DNA of 64,000 bases, from assembly GCF_030915465.1 (NCBI RefSeq), contig NZ_CP133267.1, forward strand, positions 4,391,001-4,455,000. Reading direction: 5' to 3'. The stretch is from Neobacillus sp. PS3-34 (GTDB taxonomy: Bacteria > Bacillota > Bacilli > Bacillales > Cytobacillaceae). Position 1 is the first letter of the stretch, and the number at the start of each line of letters is the position of its first letter. The notes under the pieces are model-generated. The model had not been told where the DNA came from. It worked only from the letters and a program-made list of their open reading frames with translations, and did not search any database. The translations under genes and the position numbers were made by a program. Shown piece after piece: positions 29,627 through 40,126 of this stretch.

Positions 29627-29950
29627 TTATTTCCCGTAATCCTTATATTTCAATGTATCAGTCTTGGCGGTAGGAACAGTTTTAATTACATTTCCGCTTT
29701 CATCCTTATAAATTTCATATTCACGATATGTTTCTAAAATATAACCATCTACCTTTTTTCTGTCCTCCAGTTTTTCCTCAAGAACTGGAATTTTTGATGA
29801 TGTTACCGTTTGCTTAAAAACCGCCATAACGGGCTCACTCCGTGAGAATAGGTAGGGTTTATTAATGAATGAGTAAGGAGAATCCAGATAAGCTGACACA
29901 CACAAAGTGCATATGAGTAGCAGGAACATAGAATATTTTTTTTTCATCAT
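29627..29950 (-). CDS. Small exported protein of unknown function
   Basis: Start ATG at 29950 is chosen because AAAGGAG lies 5 nt upstream. The 107-residue product has a short basic N-terminus (MMKKKYSMF) and a hydrophobic stretch to about residue 20, so it is secreted or membrane-anchored. The rest is charged, with a repeated pattern of Tyr/Lys (YILETYREYEIYKDESGN). I recognise no family. It lies downstream of, and in the same orientation as, the glycosidase genes with a gap of over 100 nt. Confidence 0.55.
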   Translation of the reverse strand: MMKKKYSMFLLLICTLCVSAYLDSPYSFINKPYLFSRSEPVMAVFKQTVTSSKIPVLEEKLEDRKKVDGYILETYREYEIYKDESGNVIKTVPTAKTDTLKYKDYGK

Positions 29951-30085
29951 TTTAGCTCCTTTTTGCAATCAATTCCATTAATCAATTTTATGCATGTCCT
30001 TATCAGATATTCCGAAGAGGTGAAATAGCGTTTAAAGCTTAACAAAAATATAAAAGAGCGCCCAATAAAATGAACGCCCTTCCAC

Positions 30086-31860
30086 TTAAAATTCCATTAC
30101 TACCATATCCCAATATTTTAACGAAGGAATTCTAAAAAATACTTCTTCCTTCTTTTGAATGAAATTTATCTTTTGTGGAAGTCCAAGCCCATCATCAGGT
30201 GTTGCAATCCACATGGATTTAATAGGGCGCACTTCGTCTAGCATAATGTTGATATTTTGTTTGGCAGTGGGTGTGGGAGTGGAACCATAGGTATCCCGCC
30301 ATTCCATCGTTAAACTATCTGAAAAATTAACAAGATGGACAATTTTATATTTATTTTCCTTTTGTTTAGCAATACTCCAAACGGTACCCACAGCTGGAGA
30401 AGGAACAATCGATAAGCCTTCCCCGATCTAATGGAAACACTCGAATCAGATAAATGATCTCTTAATAGATTTTCATAAGCAGTTAAAAAATCATAATAAC
30501 TTATCATTTTCTCTTCAAGGGTTTTACTCACTTTAAGCTGGCTATGAGGAAAGTATTCCTTGGAAAGCATATGCTCACCCATTTCGAGATGTGACCCGCC
30601 AGACGCAAATATAGTACTATCTGCAAGCAAAATTCCTGCTTCATTAAAATAACCTGGCTGATTAGACCTTTCATAGTCCATATAGGCTGCGAGAACAGAA
30701 TTTTTATGATGAGATAGAAAGGTATTATGATCAATGACTCCTTTTAAATCACCATAATTCTTATACTTATCCCATACCTCTGTATACATAAAATCAACGG
30801 GTGAATTGGCTATATCCTCTTGTCCATATTGATTAACAGCGTTCATAACTATACTCTTTTGAGGAATTTTGTCTTTGATTTCATTTATGAAGGGCTGAAA
30901 GGAGTGCGAGAGATCGATTTTGTCTCCACGTTCATTAAAGACATCGCCTCTGTCACCAAGCTGATCAATATGCCATCCGTCAAAGGGCAGGTACTGATAA
31001 ACTTGTTTTTGTTTATTAATTAAGTACTCCCTCCATGTCGGGTGGGTAGTATTCATGATAATTAGATTGCTTTTCCAATTTTCCGGAAGAGGATATTTAT
31101 CAATGCCATTTCGTCCTTGGCCTTTATATAAATACCAGTCAGGAGATATACCGTTTCCTTCTTCACCTTCAAAAGAACCGTATAATAAATTGTAAGCCAT
31201 TGCGTTCATCCCGCGCTGATGGGAAGCAGCAATATATTTCTTGATTGTTTCAGTTGATATTGTTCTGTTTGCAATGTCCTCCCAATGGGAAGCAAGTTGG
31301 CTTCCATTCATTTTTAAAGGCTGTTGGTGCTGATATTGCCAGTCATAAAATTGCAATCCATTTAGATGGTAACGGTTTAATTTCGAAATGATTTTTTCAA
31401 TATCCTGTTTAGGCATATCTTTAAAATCTGATAAAAATCCATATCTCGGAAACCTGCTCCACGTACTCGAAACATCAACGCCAATTGACTTTTCATCATA
31501 GGAAGATTTTGAACTAACTTTTATATGTACCATATAGCCCTGAAAATCTGATTTTGGAGGAATCCATGTCCATGTTACATGTTTTGAAGCAACGGTAAGT
31601 GTTTTTTTCTCTATTTTTTTTCCAAGATGAAAATAATCAATGGTAGCTTTTCCTTTTAAATTGCTATTAAGCGAAAATATCACCTTGGCTCCAGGCTTAT
31701 ATGCTGCTCTGTCCGTTGAAACAGAAGAAATAAATTCCTGTTTTATTAATTGTTTTTGCTTCAGAAGCCCTGTAAAAAACTGTGCTGGATTTTGTTTAAT
31801 AATAAGTAATATTAATAAGATCATAAACAATATCAAAAGCCACTGTCTAAAATTTTTCAT
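30086..31860 (-). CDS. Glycoside hydrolase family 66 (dextranase / cycloisomaltooligosaccharide glucanotransferase type); frame broken near C-terminus
   Basis: A membrane-anchored or secreted enzyme with an N-terminal hydrophobic helix (residues 6-24), an Ig-like domain (about 45-130) and a TIM barrel. Family-66 landmarks are GLQFYDWQYQHQQPL, RGMNAMAYNLLYGSFEGEEG, the catalytic Asp in PFDGWHIDQLGDRG, and the acid/base Glu in SPVDFMYTEVWDKY, then GGSHLEMGEHMLSKEYFP. It acts on alpha-1,6-glucans. One C of a run at 30421-30424 is missing (expected GEGLSIVPSPAVGTVWSIAK), after which a C-terminal beta-domain follows to 30086. Corrected length 591 residues. It pairs with the upstream GH31 gene. Confidence 0.83.
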
Positions 31861-31875
31861 TTACTTCACCTTTTC

Positions 31876-31909
31876 AAAAATAAGGGGCCAACCATTAAGT
31901 CAGCCCCTA
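31876..31909 (-). terminator. Terminator downstream of the GH31 gene
   Basis: On the minus strand TAGGGGC / GCCCCTTA arms, loop about 14 nt, followed by a T run (TTATTTTTG). It lies between the GH31 end and the GH66 start. Confidence 0.65.
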
Positions 31910-31914
31910 GATTA

Positions 31915-34448
31915 TTATTTAATCTTCACTTCATTATACTCATTAGCTGGAATATTAACATACAATATTTTCAGCTGTTGATTATAGTAGTATGATCGTT
32001 TGTTTTTATACATGTCTAAAATCGTCTTGACTTCTTTGTATTTCCTGTTGGCAGCCTGGACTCTGTTAGGTTTAACCGCGTTGTTTAATTTTAGAGTATA
32101 CTGCTGCAATTTTGTATTGTAGCGCTTAACCTGTTTGTTTTGAGTAAAGGTTACATTTGGCCCTGACGTTGGATGGTAAAGTTAGTAATATTGTATCGGC
32201 CGCGTTTGTAATCTTTTGTTTTTCCGTCATCTTCATAAAAGCTATATTGAGCCTTGTCTTTAAGATACGTATCTAAAAGAAGATTTGTTAATGGTCTTTC
32301 ATCCGTATACTGCTGAATTTCACGTCTAGGGATGATCGAATTGTTCTTCACAAAAATAGGCAACCGGGCAAGAGGGGCGTTTACACGGATGGTCTGGCCA
32401 CCGTTATATTCCTTCTTAGTCCAATAATCAACCCAGTTATCGCCTCTTGGAAGATATACCTTCCTTGAAGTTTGTCCTTCTGTAACGACAGGAGCAAGCA
32501 TCATGGAATCCCCAAACATATATTGGTCGCTGATATTATAGGTATTTGGATCTTTCTGATATTGATATACCAGCGGTTGCTGAACCGGTTTTCCAGTTGA
32601 AGCTGCTTGTTTGAAAGCATTATAAAGGTAAGGGAGCAATTGATAACGCATTTCAATGTAATTCTTGCTGATCTTTTCTACTTCAGGGCCGAATGCCCAC
32701 GGTTCCTGACCTTGTTTTATTTCTGATTTACGGTCTGAATCATAATGAATCCTTGCATATGGCAGGAAGGATCCGACTTCAATCCATCGTGCAAACAATT
32801 CTGGAGTTGGGCGTTTAGCGAATCCGCCAATGTCATTACCCATAAAAGCTACACCAGAAAGGCCAGCATTTGTATTCATTGGAATCGACATTTGCAGGTG
32901 CTCCCAGTTACTTACACTATCTCCACTCCATAGGGCAGCCCAGCGCTGGGTTCCAGCATACATGTCACGAGTCAAAACAAAAGGCCGTTCGTTTGGCTTA
33001 TAGATTTTCCATGAATTGTAGGTTGCTTCAGCTTCATCGTGTCCGTAAATATTATGATATTCCGTATGAGGAATCTTATTATTGTTATATCCAAAGTAAG
33101 CATCTAATGGTAATGTGTGATTGTATTTAGGATCATCCAGGAATACAGCCGGTTCGTTCATATCATTCCAGATGCCGTCTATGCCAGCATCAAAGAGAAC
33201 TTTATGATTTCTGCTCCACCAATCACGCACTTCTTTCTTTGAAAAATCAGGGAAAGCAGATGGACCAGGCCAAACTGGACCGATAAAAGGTGTTCCATCG
33301 GCATTTTTAGCCCAATAGTCTTTTTTCGTACCCTCCAGGTAAGCCCAAAAATTTTCATCCTGCTTTACAGCTGGGTCATTAATGGCAACGGCTTTGAAGC
33401 CTGGCATTGCCTTTAGCTGCTGAAGAGCCTTTTTATACTCATCGGCCCAGGTGAAAACTCGATAGCCATTCATATAGTCAATATCAAAATGCATAGCATC
33501 AAGAGGGATCTTCTTTTCACGATAAGTCCTTGCTACCTTGACGATCTCATCGGCTGTATATTCCCATTTACTTTGATGAAGGCCAATAGTCCATTTAGCC
33601 GGCAATTCTATTTTTCCTGTTAATTCTGTGTAACGATTTAAAACGTCACTTATTTCGGGACCATACATGAAGTAATATGTAAGCTTGCCCCCATTAGCAT
33701 AAAAGTAATAGTAATCATCTGCTTCACTGGCCATTTCAAAATAAGAGCGGTACGTATTGTCAAAAAATATTCCATACGCCTTTTTATTTTTCAAGCCAAT
33801 GAAAAAGGGAATTGAAGTGTAGACATATTTAGTATCTTTCGTATATGAATACGCATCAGTGTTCCACATTCCTATACTTTTTCCTCGCTTGTTAAGCTGG
33901 AGTCCCGCTTGTTCTCCAAAACCGTAAAAATTTTCATTCTTATCGGTTTTCTTAAAGACATAAGGTTTTCCGGCTTCATAACCTGATGTTTTACCGCTTG
34001 GAAGGTAGTCCTCATTTATTACTTTTCCTTGCCTATCGAGGAACTTAATGCCAAAAGGTTTTTTCTTGATATTAACGGAAATTTCGCCTGTTTTAATGAT
34101 ATATTCATTTCTATTTTCCACCGCAGAAAAACGTGGAGTTCTCCAATTGGTCTTGGCGATACCTCTGGAGACGAACTCTTTTTCGCCTTTTTTCAAGACA
34201 GATACTTTTACCATATCCGGTGCAAATACACGGATATAGGCTTCATGAGTCCCCAAATCGAATTTAACTCCATTTGGCAGCTTAAACGTTTTTTGTACCG
34301 CCAGCAATTGCAGATTTTGTTTATTTAATGGTGTGTCTGGCTCCGGCTGAGTAACAGCAGCCTTTGCATTTGAAAGTGTTGCGGAGAGAGCAAGTGTTGC
34401 TGTAAGCATAAAAACAAGGAATGCTCTCCAAATTTGTTTAACGGGCAT
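31915..34448 (-). CDS. Secreted glycoside hydrolase family 31 alpha-glucosidase; frame broken near C-terminus
   Basis: An 844-residue enzyme after correction. Signal peptide: basic start, hydrophobic core and an ALSATLSNAKAA cleavage zone near residue 31. The GH31 domain has LPAKWTIGLHQSKWEY, MHFDIDYMNGYRVFTW, the nucleophile in GIWNDMNEPAVF and the acid/base in RWAALWSGDSVSNWEHL, then GVAFMGNDIGGF. The frame stops after FTIQRQGQM; restoring one base near GGCC/AAA at 32159-32163 joins NVTFTQNKQVKRYNTKLQ and a C-terminal tail to 31915. It should release glucose from alpha-glucan oligosaccharides made by the GH66 enzyme. Confidence 0.87.
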
Positions 34449-34478
34449 CTGTTTTCACCTCGCAGTTTTTTGTCACGC

Positions 34479-34563
34479 TTAGGAATATAAAAATAGGGAA
34501 GTGTACCGAAAAAACCAGTTTCCTTCCAACTTAGTTCTCAGCTTATATTCCTAAACGCGTTTA
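34479..34563 (-). promoter_or_regulatory. Inverted repeat and LacI-type operator candidate upstream of GH31
   Basis: A 12-bp perfect palindrome TAAACGCGTTTA (34552-34563) lies about 105 nt before the GH31 start and looks like a LacI/GalR-family operator. It overlaps one arm of a second structure: TTAGGAATATAA (34479-34490) and TTATATTCCTAA (34543-34554) are perfect 12-nt inverted copies 52 nt apart. The remaining intergenic DNA up to 34768 is AT-rich with no gene. Sugar-responsive control of the glycosidases is inferred; no regulator gene is adjacent. Confidence 0.5.
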
Positions 34564-34768
34564 ACCTTAAAAAATGAAACCGATATCCCCTTCATTTGAA
34601 AGCATTTTTAGTAAAAGGCAAAATGAACAGGAATAACTATATTATGAGAAAAAGTTCATTCATTTATGATAAAAGAATCAAAAACTGTTATAAAATGAAA
34701 TTTTTACGTCAAACACTGTTAAATCAAAAAATGGCTTTGAACATGATAAGATAAAATCCTAATAAAAA

Positions 34769-34790
34769 GATGCCGGTATTAACCGGCATC
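34769..34790 (-). terminator. Terminator of the minus-strand MFS gene
   Basis: GATGCCGG / CCGGCATC stem with a 6-nt loop, followed on the minus strand by CTTTTTATT. Confidence 0.85.
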
Positions 34791-34802
34791 AATTGAAAAA
34801 TA

Positions 34803-35977
34803 TTAGTTTGTAAAAGCCTCTGTTTTTTTGATTCTTATTGTATAGACTCTGAAGAGTATGAAAGCAATAATCGAAGTGATAGTCCCTGATATATAAGGGA
34901 GACCTAAAGATATGGAAAACAGCCATCCCCCGAGTGGAAGGCCAGATAATTCTGCCCAAAGAATCAAAGGAGGATAATAATCCTGTCGTACTACCATGCG
35001 CCGCCAGTAGATTTCTTTGTTAGCAGGGAAGAAACGCTTGGGCGAATGACCCCATTACCTATTCCAAAAATCGTTAAAAATATTGCTGCAGTGGTAAAAT
35101 TATGGACGAGGAGTATCAAGGCAAATCCTATTGAAGAAACGATGATGCCACCTTGAATGACAATTCCTTCACCATACTTTTTTGTCAATCTGCCTACTAA
35201 ACCTCCCTGTACAAAAGCTCCGGCAAGTCCCATAATCATAAAAATATAGCCTAAATGAGTTGAATCCATCCCTGGCCTTTTAGCTGCAAAATAAGCAAAT
35301 GTCGCTTCCAGGCTAGAAAGGGAAAGTGATATGAATAATTGCAATACAAATAAAACAGACAAAGCCCCGGAAAAAGCCTTCCGAATAGAGTTTTTTGGAT
35401 TTGAGTTTCCTATTCTGCTTTCCTTAGTGGAAGATTCCTTTAACAATAGGAATACAAGTAATAATGTAAAAAGGGAAGAGCTGCCTGAAATATAGAAGGG
35501 AAGACTCATGTCAATTTTTGAGAAAACACCGCCGATAGCTGGGCCGAATACAAATCCAAGCCCTATTGCTGCTCCGATAATCCCCATTCCTTTTCCACGG
35601 TTCTCTGGAGTTGTGATGTCTGCGGCATATGCCATGGTTGTTGGCATGTTCGCAGAAGAAAGGAAACCGCCAATAATCCTTGCTGCAAATAGCATCCATA
35701 ATTGTGTCGCAATTGCCATCATAAAAAACGAAAAGGCTAGTCCCGCTATCCCAAGCATCATCACCGGTTTTCTACCGATCCGATCTGAAATTCGGCCCCA
35801 CATCGGTGCAAATATTAACTGCATCAATGAATAAACAGCCATCAGGAGGCCAAGTTCAGTTGGATTGGCACCAATTTTCTCAGCATAAAAGGGAAGGACA
35901 GGAATAATGATGCCGAAGCCTACCATTACGAGAAACATTACTAAAAACAAAATTGGTAACGCTTTCTTTGTATTCAC
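34803..35977 (-). CDS. MFS multidrug-type transporter; two indels near the C-terminus
   Basis: A 12-helix MFS drug/H+ antiporter-like protein. N-terminal PILFLVMFLVMVGFGIIIPVLP, the MFS loop GRISDRIGRKPVMM, and IGLGFVFGPAIGGVF (antiporter motif C) point to the NorA/TetA-like group. The frame is broken twice at the end. The first break is near 34993-34999, after TKKSTGG, where the conserved GSTTGLLSSFDSLGRII lies in another frame. The second is at GGCC 34940-34943, where PLGGWLFSISLGLPYISG lies in a third frame. Each break is +1 or -2. About 391-393 residues after correction. Monocistronic, divergent from the arginase-family gene. Confidence 0.8.
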
Positions 35978-36241
35978 CTACGAACACTCCTCTATGGACG
36001 ATAAATATGTATCATTTTAAAAATAACGAGCTATGTACCTGATGGATCAATGTGGAGAGTAAATCATTATTTCAGGGATTATTTCCCTAAGGAGCATTGA
36101 TATAAATTTACCATATAAATTATTGCAGTGTGAATAGTTTTACAAGATGAACCCTCAAATTGGAGAAGTAGACCGAGTTCCTTTTTATTTGAAAAGTAAG
36201 ATAATTATCCTTATGATGGGGATGATAGGGGGAATTTTATA

Positions 36242-37098
36242 TTGAAAATAAATATATTTGGTTTTCCGAGCCATGCAGGGGCTTTGAATGAAGGAACCGA
36301 GCTGGCACCTGCTGCCATCAGAAATGCGGGTTTGGCTGAAAAGTTAAGAGATAGGGGTATTTCTGTTGAAGATCATGGGGATATTTTAGACAGTCGTGTT
36401 CTACCGAGGCATAATATATGCCCGGTCAGAAATTGGCGCCAAGAATGGTTTGGGATGAAACTTTAGAAAATGCCGACCAACTATTCAGCCGCAATTTCTT
36501 TTCCATCCTTCTTGGAGGAGATTGCAGTATCGAAGTAGGGACTTTCCCTGTTTTTAGAAAGGCTTTTGGCGATCAGGTCCATTTGCTGGTCCTGGATGGC
36601 CATGTTGATACAGTCGCACCATCAGGGGAACGCTGTGTTGGTGCTGCCGGAATGGGTCTTTGGTTTTTAACACAGGACAGCCAGGTTTGGTGCAAGGAAA
36701 GACCATTCAAGCCAGAAAACATAACTGTAATTGGACCTCAGGAAGTGCCACATGAAACCTATGGGATTAAAGTTATTCCATTTGACGAACTTTCTATGAA
36801 TAAAATTGCTGATCATCTTAGAGGTTTGCCAGAAGAAACTTCTATTCTGGTGCATTTTGATGTTGATGTCCTCCAAAAGGAAGTAATGCCCTCAGCATAC
36901 TCGCCAAGCGAAAAGGGTCTATCATTTGAAGGGGCTTCTGAAATATTAAAACTAATTTTAAAAGATGTACGTGTCAAAGGAATAGAGGTAACGGAGTTTT
37001 CTGCAAACAAAGACGAGGATGGAAAAAGCGCTAAAACCATTGTTGACTTGCTTTGTCTTGTTTGTGATAGGGAGGAGAGCCACTATTATAAAGACTGA
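36242..37098 (+). CDS. Arginase/agmatinase-family protein; frame broken by one missing base
   Basis: TTG start at 36242 behind AGGGGGAA. Begins MKINIFGFPSHAGALNEGTELAPAAIR, the usual arginase N-terminus. One base is missing at 36435-36437 (GGCG, expected PVRNW then PRMVWDETLENADQLF). Metal motifs are ILLGGDCSIEVGT, LVLDGHVDTV and VHFDVDVLQ. The His of GGDHS is Cys here and DAHxD is DGHVD, so one Mn ligand differs from true arginases. Corrected length 285 residues. Ureohydrolase activity on a guanidino or formimino compound is possible but the substrate cannot be called. Confidence 0.75.
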
Positions 37099-37663
37099 CA
37101 TTCAGAGAATATTAGAGGGAAAGAATATTCAGCTTAAATTGTTAGAAGAAAGTGATCTAACCACACTGTGGCAGCATATATACGGAGTGAAGAACCCTGA
37201 ATGGAAAGAATGGGATGCGCCTTATTTTCACCTTGAGCATAAGGAACTTGATACCTATAAATTAGAAATGGCCAGCCTAATTTCAAATGGGCTTCTAAAT
37301 AGGAGGGCTATCATGATAGATGGCCAAATTATCGGCACGGTTTCTTATTACTGGGAACATAAGCCATCAAACTGGCTCGAGGTGGGAATCGTTATTTATG
37401 ATCCTGGTTACTGGAGCGGAGGCTATGGGACTGAAGCTATTAAGCTATGGATTGATCATCTTTTTGCAGAATTGCCACTTCAGCGTATTGGATATACAAC
37501 ATGGTCAGGCAACCAACGAATGATTAAAGTAGGTGAAAAACTTGGCATGCAGATGGAAGCAAGAATAAGGAAGGCAAGGTTTTATAATGGTGAATATTAT
37601 GATTCAATCAAAATGGGGATTTTGAGGGAAGAGTGGGAAAAGCTACATTGTAATAAACAATGA
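37085..37663 (+). CDS. GNAT acetyltransferase (RimJ/RimL type), start codon unclear
   Basis: Residues EGKNIQLKLLEESDLTTLW, GTVSYYWEHKPSNWLEVGIVIYD, the acetyl-CoA loop YWSGGYGTEAIKLWIDHLF and GYTTWSGNQRMIKVGEKLGM form a complete N-acetyltransferase of about 190 residues. GGAGGAG (37071-37077) is a strong ribosome site, but the codons 5-12 nt after it are GCC, ACT, ATT, ATA; no ATG, GTG or TTG is suitably placed. ATT 37085 is given as the start. The in-frame GTG at 37064 lies upstream of the ribosome site. It overlaps the end of the arginase-family gene. Confidence 0.75.
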   Translation: MIKTDIQRILEGKNIQLKLLEESDLTTLWQHIYGVKNPEWKEWDAPYFHLEHKELDTYKLEMASLISNGLLNRRAIMIDGQIIGTVSYYWEHKPSNWLEVGIVIYDPGYWSGGYGTEAIKLWIDHLFAELPLQRIGYTTWSGNQRMIKVGEKLGMQMEARIRKARFYNGEYYDSIKMGILREEWEKLHCNKQ

Positions 37664-37685
37664 TAAGAGAAGGCACCACATAGAT

Positions 37686-37715
37686 AAGGGACTCCCAATT
37701 AAAGGAGTCCCTTTT
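37686..37715. terminator. Bidirectional terminator between GNAT and PhnE-like genes
   Basis: AAGGGACTCC / GGAGTCCCTT with an 8-nt loop; T-rich flank on the plus strand (CTTTTACTTA). Confidence 0.85.
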
Positions 37716-37723
37716 ACTTACTA

Positions 37724-39360
37724 TTATTTCGCCGCTTTTCTTGCCGATTCCGATGCAAAATCGGCTATTAGAACCAGAATCATATAGCAAATTAACAGCA
37801 GTGTAAGTTCTGTGTATTGAAAATAGCTCATACTGAGTTTGAACTGCATCCCCAGGCCGCCTGCACCGACAAATCCTACAACAATCGTCGTTCTCATGAT
37901 AACTTCCCAGCGATACAGGATATAAGTCAAAAACCTAGGCATAACGGCTGGAATGACACCGTAAAATAATAGCTGTGCTTTAGAGGCTCCAGAAGAAGCA
38001 AGATTGCGAACCGGCCTCGGATCCATGTCCTCAATTACCTCGGCCAGAGCTTTCCAAGAATGCCGAAATTATGGAGAGCAAGGGCCACTGCACCAGGCAA
38101 GATTCCTGGTTTAAAAAGAAAAATAATCATCATTGCCCATACTAGCTCCGGAACAGCTCTCGAAAAAATATAAACAATACGCACAAGACCGAAAAGCGGC
38201 CAATTATACCACTTTTTCGCTGACGTCAAAGTTCCATTAGCAATATTCCTTGCAGCTGGTATAACCGTTAAAAAGGCAGCTATGGTCGCAAAACCAATAG
38301 CCATAATGCTCATTTGCAGAGTTTCCACTGTTAGCTTTAAAGCTTCAGTCCAGCTTTTGGAATCGAAGAAAGCGGGGTGTGCATCGTTTAAGCCGATCAG
38401 CCCGCCAAAAAACTTCCCGGCAAATTCAAGATTTTGATTGGAGAGCAATTCAAATAAATGGGTGTTTTCGCCAGCAGCAATATAGCCCCATGAGCCAATA
38501 ATGAGAATAAGACCAATAATAGCTGAGAAATACCCGGATCCGAACTTCCCCTTTTTCCCGGAATGGGTCAGCCCTTTGCGGATTAAACTGCTCCACAAAT
38601 CAACTAGAAGGACGACTGTAATCAAGTAATAAACAAAAAGCCATACCTCGTCGTATTTCAAATCTGAGAGGGAAAGCTGGATTTGATATCCGAGACCTCC
38701 AAGCCCAATAAAACTCATGATTGCTGAAGAACGAATCGCACACTCAAAACGGTACATCGTATAACTTACCATGTCGGCACGGACAAGGGGTAAATATCCA
38801 TAAATCAAAGCCTGAAGTTTTGAAGCACCTGCAGCCCGGAGTGCTTTTATCGGTTCTTCATTTACATCCTCCAGCATATCGGCAAAAATACGGCCAAGGA
38901 TCCCGCCATAGGGAATGGCAATAGCGAAAACGGCGGCATAAGGTGATAATCCAACTGCAGCCACAAAAAGCCACGCCCAGACCAATTCGTGGATAGACCT
39001 TGTAAAGCCGAGAATTCCCCTGAAGAAGATCTTTGAAAAAAGGCGGGAAATATTCCTTGAGGCCATTACCCCAGAGGCAAGTATACCCGTTATAAAGGCA
39101 TAAATGATGGCTAATGACATTCCTGCAACAGCATATGCCAGTGTTATCCATGCTGATTGAAAGCCAAGAACGGCCAGTTCCGGCGTAAAAGCAGGATGTA
39201 CCACACCCTTCAATATTTGAAGGATAACGGTTCCTCCCCCTGAGTGATAGAGGTCTGAATTCCACTTTATAGAAAACATACTCCACACAAAAACAGCCAA
39301 AAGCACTATGGAAAGTAAAAGTCTATTTTTCTGATGGAAGGAGGGGAAAAACTGTTTCAT
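37724..39360 (-). CDS. phnE: PhnE-like ABC permease, two permease domains fused; frame broken by one missing base
   Basis: A membrane permease of about 545 residues with two tandem PhnE domains. The first has GFTRSIHELVWAWLFVAAVG and the EAA loop KALRAAGASKLQALIYGYLP. The second has SRAVPELVWAMMIIFLF, then RNLASSGASKAQLLFYGVIP. Between them, at GGCC 38042-38045, one base is missing: expected GILGKLWAEVIEDMDPRPV, consistent with GGGCC losing a G. It is the last gene of a phnD-phnC-phnE order operon, 1 nt from the ATPase gene. The substrate may be phosphonate, phosphite or selenium oxyanion. Confidence 0.82.
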
Positions 39361-39361
39361 T

Positions 39362-40114
39362 TTACACCTGCTCCTTTAGCTGGTATAACTCTGCTAAATG
39401 ATTATCAGTCACTTTTACAGTCGGCAGATCAAAAAAAAGCTTTCCGTTCTTTAAAGCGATAATTCTTGTAAAGTACTTCTTTGCATACTCAACTGAATGA
39501 AGGCTAGCTATAAGTGTTTGGTTTTCTTCGGATACAAATCGTGTAAGCATGGATAAAACATCTTCAGCTCTTGCAGGGTCAAGAGATGCCACAGGTTCAT
39601 CAGCAAGAATAATCTCAGGTCCCTGGACAATTAACCTTGCTAATGCGACCCGCTGCTGTTCACCGCCTGAAAGGGTTGTTGTTAGATCATATGTCTTAGC
39701 AGACAAACCGACTCGGGCAAGGGCATAAATGGCTTTCTCTTTTTCCTGTGGAACGATAAGTGAAAGGAGGGATTTAAATAAACCCCATTCCGAAAGCTTT
39801 CCGGCCAGAACATTATGGATGACAGCCAGTTGGCCGATTAAATCAAATTGCTGGCGTATTACGCCAACTTTTTTTGCAAATACTTTTCCATTTTTATATT
39901 GGGAAATAGGCACTCCGTCTATGGCAAATTCACCGCCGTCAGGGTCAACAAGCCCAGCGAGAGAGTTTAATAATGTTGTTTTTCCTGCGCCGCTTGGTCC
40001 TATTAATGCAATTCTTTCACCTTTCTCGACAATAAAAGAAAGGGAAGATAATGCTATCTTCCGCCCATAGTGTTTCGATATATTATTCGCTTCAATCAAA
40101 ATTTTTGAAGACAT
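39362..40114 (-). CDS. phnC: PhnC-like ABC transporter ATPase
   Basis: A 250-residue ATPase: Walker A IGPSGAGKTTL, Q-loop IRQQFDLIGQLAVIHNVLAGKL (the PhnC-type FNLV...NV.AG pattern), signature LSGGEQQRVALARL, Walker B EIILADEPVASLDP and a switch HSVEYAKKY. It energises import through the fused permease encoded immediately downstream. Intact reading frame. Confidence 0.87.
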   Translation of the reverse strand: MSSKILIEANNISKHYGRKIALSSLSFIVEKGERIALIGPSGAGKTTLLNSLAGLVDPDGGEFAIDGVPISQYKNGKVFAKKVGVIRQQFDLIGQLAVIHNVLAGKLSEWGLFKSLLSLIVPQEKEKAIYALARVGLSAKTYDLTTTLSGGEQQRVALARLIVQGPEIILADEPVASLDPARAEDVLSMLTRFVSEENQTLIASLHSVEYAKKYFTRIIALKNGKLFFDLPTVKVTDNHLAELYQLKEQV

Positions 40115-40126
40115 TCTCTACACCTG

